Origin: Xiphophorus maculatus
Lineage: Eukaryota > Chordata > Actinopteri > Cyprinodontiformes > Poeciliidae
Direction: 5' to 3'
Assembly (NCBI RefSeq): GCF_002775205.1
Contig: NC_036456.1
Location: 21,510,968-21,574,967 of the forward strand
DNA length: 64,000 bases
The position numbers and the translations under genes are program-made. The notes beneath the pieces were generated by a model. The model had not been told where the DNA came from. It was given only the letters and a program-made list of their open reading frames with translations, and ran no database searches. Positions 43,428-56,900 of this stretch are shown here, in pieces (positions within the stretch are counted from its first letter, which is position 1; each line of letters opens with the position of its first letter).

Positions 43428-43507
43428 AGAAGCCTTGGCACGTACTTGTGACATCATTAGCAATACTAGAGTATCTTAAAGAGAAACTACACAATTACGG
43501 CTGTTAC
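43428..43507 (-). mobile_element. Start of a gypsy 3' LTR (truncated)
   Basis: On the minus strand it begins 'tgtaacagccgtaattgtgt', immediately after a polypurine tract (plus 43508-43518, 'ttttcccccct'). It matches the solo LTR at 7582-12365. The rest of the LTR is missing. Confidence 0.75.
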
Positions 43508-43860
43508 ATTTTCCCCCCTGGTCAAAAAAAGGCTGCCCTCAGCCGAACACAGCAAATGCACAGTCAATACTTCACCAGCCTCCATACATGGATAAGCTGT
43601 TAAAGGTAAACAGGGAATATACAGCACAATATTGAAAAGCCGGCATACATGACAGTTTCCAACAAAGTGAATGTCTACTTGGACAAATATTGTAAAACGA
43701 AAATAGACTGAGAGCATTCAGGACAATTACAAAATGAAATTCCTGTTTTGTACTTTTTTTTTTGAATCACAGAACAATATGTGAGAAACATTCAAACATG
43801 GTCCATACAAAACTTAAACAACAGTCATAACATCAATGAACACATAAAATGCAAATAAGG

Positions 43861-46415
43861 TCACTTCAGGTCAAACCTGGAAGTATGAAAAGGGTTGGTC
43901 CACTTATGGACTGACCAGTCAGTGGTGACCCTCGGAACACATCTTGGTCTAAAGTTATAAGAAACCCCAACAGCACACCCGTTGCTAGCAGGGGGTGAAC
44001 TGTTAACATCTGTCTCCAAAGCAGTGTCAGTGTCTTGAACAGAGTTTTGGTCCAAAAAGGGTGAAACAGGGTCAATGTAGTCAAAGTCAGTTTCAGCTGG
44101 GACGTCGCCAGAGACCATAGCAGTGTCGACAACATCACAGTCAGGCTCTGGGTCCAAAACAGCAGGGGGCAAACTGCTGTCTGGCAAACTGAAATCCAAA
44201 TCTGCAGAAGCCTTTCGCCTTGAGTGTTTGTCAGATGGAGCTGTAGCCCAGGTGTAGAATGGTTGAAGGTTTGCGACATGAAATACTCCAGCTTTCTCTC
44301 CAGTGTCTGCTTTGGTTAGACAATAGTTCACATCAGACATCTTTTTGTAGACACGGTAGGGACCCCTGTAGAGAGGTGCTAGCTTTGCTGAAAAGTTAGA
44401 TGATGCATCTGACTTTGGGTGTGATTTTGCTCTGACCAAGTCTCCAACTTTAAAAGAGACTGGGCGTCGTCTTAGATCATAGTAATGCTTTTGCCTTGTA
44501 TGACTTTCTGCGAGAACCGTACGAGCATGGTCATGAGCATCTTGAATCAAAGCTCTCAGGTGATCCGAGTAAGAAGTCTCAGGGTCGTCCATTCCTTCCC
44601 ACGACGCCTGAGTGATGAGGTCCAAGGCAGTGTCCAACTCCCGTCCATAGAGCATCATTGATGGGCTCAAACCTGTACTCTCATGAGGTGCAGTACGCAG
44701 TGCAAAACAGATCTGGGGAAGATATTTGTCCCATGAAGTGTGCTTATCCTCAATATATGCTCGAATGGCTGTTTTCAGTGTGCGATTCACACGTTCAGTT
44801 GCATTAGTTTGGGGATGGTAGGCAGTTGTCAGTCTGTGCTCAGTTCCAAGTTTTGACACAACATGCTCAAACAGTTCACTGATGAAAGGTGTTCCCCTGT
44901 CTGATATAAGGTAGGATGGAGAACCATGTCGGGCAAATATATCGGTGATGAACTTATTAGCAGCAACTTGAGCTGTTGCTTCCCTCACAGCGCTCACTTC
45001 AATCCATTTGGAGAAATAGTCCACAAAAACAAGGATATATGCATTTCTCCTTTGAGTGCAGGGTAGTGGGCCAATGTAGTCCACACCCCTGTACTCCCAT
45101 GGTCTCTGTGGTTGGATTGGGACCATAAGACCTGCTGGTTTTCTCTGAGTTGGCTTAGTGGTTTGGCATGAACAACATGACACCACATATTTTTTTACAT
45201 CAGAGTTCATGTTTGGCCAGAAGTATCTGAGACGCAAGCGTGCCAGAGTTTTTGCAATGCCCAGATGTCTGGCTGTAGGATGATCATGGTAATACTTGAG
45301 CAGATAACTATGGAGTGCAGTAGGAGCAAAAAGTTTAATCTGCTTGAGTGGGTGAAGACCACACTTTGTTTTTGGATCAATGAAACATAAGAGTCCATCT
45401 TGTGCAATGTGCTGTTGCAGATCTTGGTTATCCTCCTCACTCTGTTGGTCATTTTCGAGTTGACGGAGCAAGGTGCCTGTGACTGGGTCCTCCAGCTGCA
45501 ACTGATGAACATGAGGACGGTCAGACACAATCACAGAAGGCAGAGCGCGAAGATCCATGCTTCCGATCATGGCATAGGGAGGAAGAAGATCAATAGGTGC
45601 ATCCACATCAGGGAGGGGGTTACGTGAAAGGGCATCGGGCACCTTATTACGTTCTTCTGGTTTGTGAATGATGCTGAAGTCGAAATCCTGAAGGCGAAGA
45701 GACCACCTGGCAAGCCTACCAGAGGGATTGGGTCGAGACATCAACCACTTGAGGCTGCTGTGGTCAGGGTAAATAGTCACATGTAAACCTTCGACATAGG
45801 GACGGAAATGTTCCAATGCCCAGATAACAGCCAGACATTCTTTTTCTGGAGTCGAATAGGGCTTTTCTGATTTATGCAGAGCACGGCTAGCAAAAGCCAC
45901 AGCTACATCTTTGCCATCCTCATCCTTCTGCATCAATGCTGCTCCAACTCCAGCATCACATGCATCAGTGTGGATGAAGAACGGACACGTAAAATCTGGG
46001 AACTTGAGGACTGGTGCCGAAGTTATGGAATGTTTCAGAAAGTCCACAGCTGCTTGGTACTTGTCACTCCAGTTGAACGTCACATCTTTTTTTGTGAGAG
46101 CGAAGAGTGGCTCTGCATGACTGGCATAGTCTTGTACAAAGCGGTGGTAGTAACCCGTTAGGCCAAGGAACTGTCGCACCTGCTTTATAGTGGTTGGCAC
46201 TTTAAACTCAGTCACAGCTCTCACCTTGTCGGGGTCAGGATGAATGATAGATGGTGTAACACGGTAGCCGAGGAAGGTGAGTTCTGTAAGGCAGAATTGA
46301 CATTTGCTCAGTTTCAATGAGAGGCCAGCAGATTTAAGCCTGTAAGGACCTCCTCTAGGTCAAGTAGATGCTGCTCGAAAGTTGGTGACGCAACAACAAT
46401 ATCATCCAATATCGT
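43861..46415 (-). pseudogene. pol: Ty3/gypsy pol fragment (end of RT, RNase H, integrase)
   Basis: An 818-residue frame (46317-43861) begins in the RT ('KLSKCQFCLTELTFLGYRV') and has RNase H ('FIHTDACDAGVGAALM', 'PEKECLAVIWALEHF', 'YPDHSSLKWLM') and integrase (HHCC 'HPTARHLGIAKTLARLRLRYF...CCSCQ', then 'GVDYIGPLP', 'ISDRGTPFIS' and 'TERVNRTLK'). The upstream frame around 46345-46415 carries the catalytic 'LDDIVVASPTFEQH' but is separated by a one-base frameshift near 46340. The gag, protease and most of the RT are absent. The RNase H 'YPDHSS' has Pro where Thr or Ser is usual. No chromodomain was found. Confidence 0.9.
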
Positions 46416-46609
46416 CATTCACAATGACTACAGGAACTGCCCGTGGTCCAGATGCAGGTTCAGTGATGTTGTCCATTAACATCTTTTGTACTTGTACTTG
46501 TCCACATGTACATGTGGAACAATGAGAAAAGGTTTATCACTGAGTTTAATAACAAAGGAAATACTGCATCAATTTAATGATCACTCAGATGATCCAGCCG
46601 TCCAGCAGC

Positions 46610-47515
46610 ACGTAAAGGCAGCATGACTTTAAGGGCCGAGGAATATCATGTTACACTTAAAGATTGTACTTCTTTATATTTTATCAACCAAAGAAAAACA
46701 ACACATGTCTGTGTCTTCCTAAAACATAACTGCTTGCAAAAAAAAACTTTTCCAAGCTATGAAGCGTTTAATGTACATTCAGTGTTTGAGTCGCTTACTT
46801 TCTCCTGATTAAATTCTCGTTGACAATGTTACCCGAGAAAATACGTCAAAGATAATTTGGTCCTAAGAACGCTCACTCGGTCATGGTTCTACAAATACAA
46901 TATATCCTAAGTCAATATGTCACACTCTGATTAAATTTTAAACCCGAAGTATTTTGCCTATTCTTAGAATGAATTTTGTTATGCACTAATTATGAACTTC
47001 ACTACCAACTTATTGATGTAACTAATTTCCACCAAATTATATTACAGTATTTGACCAAATGGAATAACATTGGGACTTATTTTCAGCCCTGGAGCTTCAT
47101 GCTTCAGACCAATGACCCACAGAACCTGTTATTAATAAAATCATGTAATTATAATGTTACATGTTGTCTATAATAACACGATGTTGTGCAAACGTAGAAG
47201 ATCGTATTGTATTTTTAGAAACATGACCGAGTGAGCGTTCTTAGGAACAAACTATCTTTGACGTACTTTTCTCCAGTAACCTTGTCAACAGTAATTTAGT
47301 CAGGAGAAAGTAAGCGGGTCGTGAACATTGAACTTACATTACACGCTTCGTAGCTCGGAAAACGTTTGTCTTTGTAAGTATTTATGTTTTACAAAGACTC
47401 AGAAATACGTGTGGTTGTTTTTCCCTTGGTTCATAAAATATAGAGCAGTGTACGTAATTTTTGAGTGTACCGTTAATATTTGCGTATCGGCTATATTTCC
47501 TTCCGTCACTAAAAC
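46610..47515. mobile_element. Foldback element with long inverted repeats
   Basis: The left arm (about 46640-46905) and the right arm (about 47205-47475) are reverse complements with good but not perfect identity: 'cctaagaacgctcactcggt' occurs in the left arm and its complement in the right arm. They are separated by about 300 bases of AT-rich loop. There is no transposase. No exact target duplication could be read. Confidence 0.8.
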
Positions 47516-47694
47516 CGGTCTGAGTGTAGAATTAAGATTAAACTATTGGCCAGTAATGTATTTTCTCCTTCTGTTGTATTTCATTTATAAAAACGTTCCG
47601 TTGTATTTCGGTTACAAAATAAACGGTGGCGGTATTGCGCTGCTAAAGTGTTTTTGCTAAACTGCAAACAAAACCTAAAAATAAAAGAAGCAGA

Positions 47695-47764
47695 GCTAAG
47701 CTAGCGCGGCTAAGCTAGCTCGGCTAAGCTAGCGCGGCTAAGCTAGCTCGGCTAAGCTAGCTCC
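47695..47764. repeat. Minisatellite, 14-bp unit x5 with alternating variants
   Basis: The unit 'gctaagctagcgcg' alternates with 'gctaagctagctcg', so the real period is 28 bases, with a last copy ending 'ctcc'. Each unit contains the palindrome GCTAGC. It lies about 190 bases upstream of the gene B start codon. Confidence 0.92.
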
Positions 47765-47859
47765 ACCTCCATATTTTCCCGCCTGTGCGGGCTCTGTCGT
47801 TTATTTGATTAATCCTAATTTCTCCGCAATTCTAACTGACTGTTGTGTTTTCAGTTAAA

Positions 47860-47953
47860 TGTAAGGGTTTTTTGGTGTTTCTTGGAAATATTTTCCACTC
47901 AGAAACGTCGCATGACCCTAAATTTCGGACGGAGAAATCGACCCAACCAGGAA
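47860..47953 (+). promoter_or_regulatory. 5' UTR of gene B, conserved with gene A
   Basis: The stretch 'ttttggtgtttc...ttttccactcagaaacgtcg...ttcggacggagaaatcgacc' matches the region upstream of the gene A start codon on the other strand. Confidence 0.6.
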
Positions 47954-50900
47954 ATGGCTTCTTTGACTGATTCTCTGTTCCTGCTGTCTGTGGTTTTCTG
48001 GCAGTTTGTCGCTGCTGCAGGTGAGATTCAGTTGTTACACACAATAGAAGGAGGCAAAGAACTCTTGGCCTCCAAGTCACTTAAACTAGCTCTTTAAAAT
48101 ACAAGATCTCTCTGTGCTAAAGCTCTATTAATTAATGATTTCATCACTGAGCATAATATGCATGTTATGTTTCTGACAGAAACATGGTTGAATGATAATA
48201 ATGAATCGATTGTACTAATTGAATCTGCGCCTCCTAACAACAATTTCTTCAGTGAGAATAGAAAACATAAAAAAGGAGGAGGCGTGGCTTCAATATTTAA
48301 GAATACCATAAATTGTAGTAAAATCTCTTTGGGTCACTTCACCTCTTTTGAGTATCTTGGAAATGAGGTTAAAGGCCACAAACGAACTTTGATAGTAACT
48401 TTATACAAAACTCCAACATATATGAGGAAGAACCACCTGTCCTCAGAGATCCTCACGAACTTCTACCGCTGCACCATTGAGAGCATCCTCACCAACTGTA
48501 TTACAGCTTGGTACGGGAACTGCTCTGTCTCCGACCGGCAGGCGCTGCAGAGGGTGGTGAAAACTGCCCAGTATATCGCCGGGGCACCGCTCCCTGCCAT
48601 CAAGGACATCTACAGGAAGCGGTGTTTGAAAAGGGCCGGGAAAATCACAAAGGACTCCACTCACCCAGCACACACACTCTTTTCCCTCCTGCCCTCTGGG
48701 AGGCGTTACAGAAGCCTACGGACCAGAACCACCAGGCACCGGAACAGCTTCTTTCCCACAGTTGTCACGCTGTTGAACGCCTCCTGACATAAAACATAAA
48801 CTATAAGGACTGTACTCCCCTATCCTCTCATACAACAATAACACATGGACTATCCTCACACACACACACATCACGGACTGTTTTCTTCACACACACATAC
48901 AACTGGTAAATTTTATCTGCCATTATTTATCTATAATCCATTCCCTAACATTCTTGTATATTCTGTGCATATAGCTCCCTTATTTATATTTATACACAAT
49001 ATCTATATCTCTTGCTATAACCCCTTATAGTCCATACATACATAGTCTTGTACATCTGTAAATAAATATTTATATCTCGTAGAGCACTTCTGGATAGATG
49101 CAAACTACATCTTGTTGCTTGTACTTGTGACAGTGCAATGACAATAAAGTTGAATTCTATTCTATTCTAAAATTTCTTTACTGACTTGAATGAATTTCTA
49201 TCTCTTATATGTATTGATTATGATTGTTTAATAATTGTTGGTGATTTCAACATTCATGTTGACAACCCCCAAGACAGAGGGGCAAAAAAGCTCGCTAATA
49301 TTTTAGAGACTTTTGGTCTAACACAACATGTCAAACAAGCAACACACACTCAAGGACACACACTGGACCTGGTTATCAGTAAGGCTGTGGATATTTCCAA
49401 TGTCTCTGTAAATGATGTCGCCTGTCGCATCACTTCCTGTTATCTTTGAAAGTTCTTTATCTTTTAACCCACTTGGACAAACAGCAACCATCACAAAACG
49501 TTCTCTCACTGAAAACACAGCAGAAACTTTTAATCAAATCTACTCTTCTTCCTCACCCTTAAGCTGTAATGATGTAGATAAGTTGGTAAAAGATTTTCAG
49601 TCTAAAGTCTCAGATATTATTGATTCCATTAAAATGAAGGTTGTGTCTGGTAAAAAGAAATCTCCATGGAGAAATGCACAAACAGTTTGATCTGCAAGAC
49701 AACTCTGCCGTAGGGCAGAACGAAAATGGAGTAAAACTCAACTCCACGTTCATTGTGACATCTATAAAGAAAGTCTACGTAACTATCATTTAACACTAAA
49801 ACATGCAAGAGAGGCTTTCTTTGCAGATGTCATAAACAAAAACATTAACAATGCTCCAGCTTTATTTGCAACAGCTGACAGAATCACAAACCCTCCTGTG
49901 ACGTTACCGCCTGAATTCCAATGTATTGCCGCCTGCAACCAGTTTTCAGCTTCGTTTCAGAGAAAATTCAAAAAATCAGAGGATTAATCTGAACATCCAC
50001 TATAAAGTCAGTACCAATGCTGTGCCCAAACAAAACAAATACAGGAAAAATGACCCAATTTCAACTACTTAATTATAAAACCCTACAGGAAATTATAAGT
50101 CAATAAGCTCCAGTTCCTGCTGTCTGGATGTCCTAGATCTATAACTCTAGAACATTTCTTTAAGAAAGTCCTGCCTGTTATTGCTGCTGATCTGATCCAG
50201 ATAGTAACTCATCGCTCTCATCAGGCGTTTTCCCCCAGGCTCTGAAAACAGCAGTAATCAAACCACTGATAAAAAAGAACAATCTGGACAAATCACTAAT
50301 GCAGAATTACAGGCCGACCTCTGACCTCTGACCTCCCATTCATCAGCAAAGATATTGAAAAAGTTGTTTAAACAATTAAATAGTTTCCTAACAATAACCA
50401 ACCGCTTTGACTCCTTCCAGTCTGGTTTCCATGGTTACCACAGCACAGAGACTGGCCTAGTCAAAGTGTTCAATGACATCCATATAAATACAGACTGTGG
50501 CAGAACCACAGTGCTGGTTCTGTTGGACCTCAGTGTTGACCATGACATATTACTGAATCGACTGGAGAGTTGGGTCGGACTCTCCGGTCCAGTGCTTAAC
50601 TGGTTTGAATTCTACATAAAGAACAGGGATTTCTTTGTTTCAATTGGAAACTTCTCATCAAAGAGGTCAAAGGTCACATGTGGGGTACCCCAAGGTTCAA
50701 TCCTAGGACCCCTTTTATTCAATATTTATATGCTCCCACTAGCTCAGGTTATAACAGGAAATAATATTAGCTACCATAACTATGCAGATGACACACAGCT
50801 CTACATTACGATGTCACCAGGTGACCTTTGACCCCATCCAATCACTGAACAGAAGCTTAGAACAGATAAATGTGTGGATGTGCCAAAACTTTCTCCAGCT

Positions 50901-53900
50901 GAACAGAAACAAAACTGAAGTTATTATTTTTGAACCTAAAGAGGAACGATCTAGAGTTATAGATCTAGAGTTATAGATGTAGAGCTATAGATCTGGAGTT
51001 ATAGATCTAGAGTTATAGATCTAGAGTCAATGTACAGCTTCAGTTATTACAACTAAAACCAGCGATCAGCCCGAAACCTGGGAGTAGTGATGGACTCTGA
51101 CCTGAACCTCCAGAGCCACATAAAGACAGTTACAAAGTCGGCCTTCTATCACCTGAAGAACATTTCCAGGATTAAAGGACTAATGTCTCAGCCAGATCTA
51201 GAGAAACTCATCCATACGTTCATCTTCAGTCGTATTGATTATTGCAACAGCGTCTTCACAGGTCTGTCCAACAAATCAATCAAACAGCTGCAGCTGATCC
51301 AGAATGCTGCTGCTGGCGTTCTGACTAAAACCAGGAAGACAGAGCACATAACACCAGTTTTAAAGTCCCTCCACTGGCTCCCTGTAGCTCAAAGAATAGA
51401 CTTTAAAATACTGTTGTTAGTTTTTAAATCACTGAACGGCTTAGCACCACAATACATTAAAGATCTGTTGTTGTTGTATCAACCTTCCAGACCTCTCAGG
51501 TTCTGGTTCTGGTTCTGCTCTGCATCCCCAGAACCAGAACCAAACGAGGAGAAGCAGCTTTCAGCATCTATGCACCACAAATTTGGAACAAACTTCGAGA
51601 AAACTGTAAAACAGCTGAAACACCGACTTCCTTTAAATCTAGACTAAAAACCCACCTGTTTAGGATTGTATTTGAAATGTAATCAATTACAAATTAATTG
51701 ATGGAACTTGACTTAATGCTGCGTTTTGATTATTGATTCTATGTTGCTTTGTGTTTCTGTGTTTGATATGATGTAAAGCACTTTGAAATGTCTTGCTGCT
51801 GAAATGTGCTATACAAATAAAATTTGATTTATTGATTGATTGATAGAAACATATATGGAACGCTCTTGCCTGTTGTAGCTAACGTGACGTAGAGCCGCCA
51901 TCTTGGACCGGTCGATTGCTCCACTCAGCATTATCTGTTTGCCAGGCGCAATGAAGTATCAGCGCGTTTAATTAAGAACAACTTACTAAATAGCAAACCT
52001 GTACATACATACTGTATATATCTATATAGGTTATTTCCCATGTTTTCTGGCCCTAGTGATTCAGCAGCTGAGATTCATCCTGTGCAATGAATTCGTCTCT
52101 CTTTAAAGACGAATTCCCATTTCTTCCTCACATCGTTGCCGTTAGGAAGCCTTCAAAATAAAAAGAGGAGTTTTTTAGGTATCTTACATTTGATAGAGTG
52201 AAAGAATTATATATAAATAATAAAGTTTGCCACCTGTGTAAACCAGTGAATGTTATAACATATAGTATTATATTTATAATGGTATATATAATGTTTTATT
52301 TCTAAGGTTGGCTCTTGTATCAGATAATCTGACTCTCTGTTAGCTTTCATAACGGGGGCTGAACCCCAATATTACACCAAACACTAAAGCTAATATCAGC
52401 TGTTATTTTGCCGGTGAACATAAATACAGTTTAGTAATATTCTATTCACAAAACGGTAATATGTCCACCTTACTTGTGAAACGTTATCCCCCAAGATCTC
52501 ACGTCAACAGACTGTCAATCTGAACAAAAATATCTGGCAGTGCTGAGACAAGTAGGAGGGACGACCGCTCCGAGATGGCCGCCATATTTGTTATGAAGCC
52601 TAGGCGCAAATTCAAACTGGAAGACTCTTTTAGCCCCACCTGCATCATCCAACCAGAGCTTCCGGGTCATCACCGTTGATTGATCAGCGCCGGTCCCAAG
52701 ACTTGTCACGTCCAATCACCGTCCAAGCCCCAGCTGATAAGGACCACCATCCATGGCGTCCTGAGCATTCCAGCAGAGCTCAACCTGTTCAGCCGCACTC
52801 TTCAGCTCCTCAGTCAGCTATCTCACCAGATCCTTTTCTTCGTGATTGTTCGTCCTTCCACCTCTAATGTCCATCATAAAAGCCGCTTGCTTGGCTCCTC
52901 CTTTCCCTCAGACGCTCCTCAGATGGAAGAAGAATTACTCTCGCCCCGGCCTCATTCATTCCAAGCAGCTTCTCCCGCCGCTCTCTCGCCTGACTGGGAT
53001 CCACCGTCCCTTGCTCCCGCGCCACCCACTCCACGGTCTGTCTCTGGCAAGCGGACACATAATCCCACTGTCTTCATCCCCGGGCCATCTTTCTTCGCCT
53101 CAGGCCCTGGCCGACCCGCCAAGGTCTCGCTGCACCGATCTCCGTCGCCCTCCCAGCTCATTGTTCATCATCTCTCCACCGCCGTTCATCACATCGCCTT
53201 TCCACCGGTTCCTCGCTCTGGTTCAGCCACTTCAACAGCTTCACTCACTTCCGCATAGCTGCTGGCAGCCCGGTCATCAGCTCCTCCCTTCGGATTTCCC
53301 ATGCTACGCCCACCTCGGGCTTTCAGGGTAAGACGTAGCCTCACATGTCTCATTCATGTTTTGCAGCGTTAGGAAACGCAGAACTTAGTCTATCCCCTTC
53401 CCGAACTTGCAGGCCCTATTCGCATGTGCCACCCGGGTGCATTTCAAGTGCTTCAGAGCTTTTAATTGAATGAATGCATAAATAAATTAGCAAATAGTAG
53501 CATCCCTCCCAGCGGTGACCCAAAGTGGATCGCCAACCTCTTTTACTCGCTCTTCGTAGTAACCTCTGTCATTCACTGTCATTAAGCCCCATATGTTCCT
53601 CCTTTAACTTTATCTTGCCCGCACTGGACTTCCTGCTCCTTTTCCCGTCCCTCTCAAGTCAGCGGCTGTGTTTGGTCACGTTTATTCGCATTAGACCACA
53701 GGAATCAAACTCCAGTCCTCAAGGGCCGCTGTCCTGCAGTTTTTATATGTGCCACAGGTACAAAACACTGGAATGAAATGGCTTAATTACCTCCTCCTGG
53801 TGTAGATAAGTTCTCCAGAGCCTTGCTAATGACCTAATTATACTATTCAGGTGTGGTGCAGCAGAGGCACATCTAAAAGGTGCAGGATACCGGCCCTTGA

Positions 53901-56900
53901 GGACTCGAGTTTGACACCTCTGCATTAGACGATGTACACCCAGTTACATAGAGCCGTTTACGGGTTGTCATGGTTATTGCGTTAATTTCTCTGCTTCAAC
54001 ATGTGTTTTCCGAGTCTCCGTGTTGTCCCTCTCCCCTTGATTGTTTCCAGGTGTGTCCTGTTTTCTGATTACTCCCTGTGCATCTAATGTCACCTATGTC
54101 TCAGCGTCTCTGTCGGGTCCTTGTCCTCTGTTCGTAGCTGTCATTTGTCATGCATTCTCGGTCCTTCGTTCACCCTGCTGCACCTGTGCCGAGCCCTGGG
54201 TTCCGCTCAGCAGCGCTGCCTGGGATTTAGGACTGTTTTGGATCATCATACCGTTTATTCATCATTAAACATCATCATTTTATGACAGCCGTTCGCAATT
54301 GTACGCTGGCAGAAGAGAGGCGACCCGCACTGACTGCGAGTTGTAAATTATCATTAGCCTAATTGTGCCTCTTGTCTCAGTAGTAGGCAACATGCGCCGT
54401 AGAACGTGAAGCTGGCTAATAATCCCTCCAGGGCACATCGGTACAAGTCAGCTCAGTGCTTTCACCTATTGGTAGCCAAGTCACTAATCGTCTTTTGCCA
54501 GGGCTATCATCCCATCATCGTTTCTCATCAAAATTCATTTAATGTTCCATTCACTACTCATCAAAGGTAATTTTAAATAGAAGGAGGTTTATCATCAATT
54601 TAAAGAATATGCGTTTTGGTGTTTGACCTACAGTAATTCTCCCTGTTTTATTATGCATAGAAGCTGATTGCTATTTCATGTTTCATCCCAGACGTGCAGT
54701 ACTGAGTAAAGTAGAAGACCTTAATGATCTGGCAGTGGTTTTTCACCAGGCCTTTAACAAAATGTCCCCTTTTCTTAGCTTAAGTTTTTAGGATTGTCCA
54801 AGTCGTTTTCTGGGTATATCCCTGGTCTCAGAACTTTACCTGCTTCCCCGCCAGGCCCTGCGGTACGGGTGAGCTTCGAAGGGTATCGCTTGCCCAGAGT
54901 CAACAGTGCCCCTCCTCACCCCCTGAACCGGAAGCTGTTTGTTTCCACCTTAGAATGGGAAATTCTCAGTTTTTCCTATATCGATTTGATACTATAGGGC
55001 ACAGGTGTCAAACTCCAGTCCTCAAGGGCCGCTGTCCTGCAGTTTTTAGATGTGCCACAGGTACAAAACATTGAAATGAAATGGCTTAATTACCTCCTCT
55101 TTGTGTAGATCAGTTCTCCAGAGCCTTAATGACCTAATTATCCTATTCAGGTGTGGTGCAGCAGAGGCACATCTAAAAGTTGCAGGACAGCGGCCCTTGA
55201 GGACTGGAGTTTGACACCCCTGCTATAGGGGTTCCTGCACTTCACATACAGGTAAAAGCCAGTAAATTAGAATATTTTGAAAAACTTGATTTATTTCAGT
55301 AATTGCATTCAAAAGGTGTAACTTGTACATCATAGTTATTCATTGCACACAGACTGATGCATTCAAATGTTTATTTCATTTAATTTTGATGATTTGAAGT
55401 GGCAACAAATGAAAATCCAAAATTCCGTGTGTCACAAAATTAGAATATTGTGTAAGGGTTAAATTTTGAAGACACCTGGTGCCACAAACTAATCAGCTGA
55501 TTAACTCAAAACACCTGCAAAGGGCTTTAAATGGTCTCTCAGTCCAGTTCTGAAGCCTACACAAACATGGGGAAGACTTCAGATTTGACAGCTGTCCAAA
55601 AGGCGACCATCGACACATTGCACAAGGAGGGAAAGACACAAAAGGTTATTGCTGAAGAGGCTGGCTGTTCTCAGAGCTCTGTGTCCAAACACATTAATAG
55701 AGAGGCAAAGGGAAGGAAAAACTGTGGTCAGAAAAAGTGTACAAGCGATAGGGATCACCGCGCCCTAGTCAAGATTGTGAAAAAAAAACCCATTCAAAAA
55801 TGTGGGGGAGATTCACAAGGAGTGGACAGCTGCTGGAGTCAGTGCTTCAAGATCCACCACCAAGAGACGCTTGAAAGACATGGGTTTCAACTGCCGCATA
55901 CCTCGTGTCAAGCCACTGTTGACCAAGAAACAGCGCGAAAAGCGTCTCACCTGGGCTAAGGAAAAAAAGAGCTGGACTGCTGCTGAGTGGTCCAAAGTCA
56001 TGTTTTCTGACGAAAGCAAATTTTGCATTTCCTTTGGAAACCGAGGTCCCAGAGTCTGGAGGAAGACAGGAGAGGCACAGGATCCACGTTGCCTGAAGTC
56101 TAGTGTAAAGTTTCCACCATCAGTGATGGTTTGGGGTGCCATGTCATCTGCTGGTGTCTGTCCACTCTGTTTCCTGAGATCCAGGGTCAACGCAGCCGTC
56201 TACCAGCAAGTTTTAGAGCACTTCATGCTTCCTGCTGCTGACCTGCTCTATGGAGATGGAGATTTCAGGTTCCAACAGGACTTGGCGCCTGCACACAGCG
56301 CAAAATCTACCCGTGCCTGGTTTACGGACCATGGTATTTCTGTTCTAAATTGGCCAGCCAACTCCCCTGACCTTAGCCCCATAGAAAATCTGTGGGGTAT
56401 TGTGAAAAGGAAGATGCAGAATGCCAGACCCAAAAACGCAGAAGAGTTGAAGGCCACTATCAGAGCAACCTGGGCTCTCATAACACCTGAGCAGTGCCAG
56501 AAACTCATCGACTCCATGCCACGCCGCATTAATGCAGTAATTGAGGCAAAAGGAGCTCCAACCAAGTATTGAGTATTGTACATGCTCATATTTTTCATTT
56601 TCATACTTTTCAGTTGGCCAACATTTCTAAAAAATCCCTTTTTTGTATTAGCCTTAAGTAATATTCTAATTTTGTGACACACAGAATTTTGGATTTTCAT
56701 TTGTTGCCACTTCAAATCATCAAAATTAAATGAAATAAACATTTGAATGCATCAGTCTGTGTGCAATGAATAAATATAATGTACAAGTTACACCTTTTGA
56801 ATGCAATTACTGAAATAAATCAAGTTTTTCAAAATATTCTAATTTACTGGCTTTTACCTGTATCTGCGTCCCCCATCACTATTAGCAGTTAAAACTGTTT

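Larger units (their letters stand above)
48070..51840 (+). mobile_element. L2/Maui-type LINE, long copy, split by another LINE
   Basis: The endonuclease start ('[13 protein letters not shown]', around 48170) continues after the nested LINE at about 49170 ('[15 protein letters not shown]' and 'HTLDLVIS'). The RT follows with '[13 protein letters not shown]', '[14 protein letters not shown]', the catalytic 'NYADDTQLY' (around 50785), and the C-terminal '[14 protein letters not shown]' and '[17 protein letters not shown]'. The 3' end is 'aataaaatttgatttattga' with TTGA repeats to about 51840. Several stops and frameshifts interrupt ORF2, so it is inactive. It lies in intron 1 of gene B. Confidence 0.9.

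Noticed and set aside
47328-47660. 110-codon open frame
   Set aside because: It overlaps the right arm of the foldback element and its translation shows no domain.
52680-53258. 192-codon open frame as a gene
   Set aside because: Ser/Pro/His-rich translation follows from C/T-rich DNA; several frames are open at once and no domain is visible.
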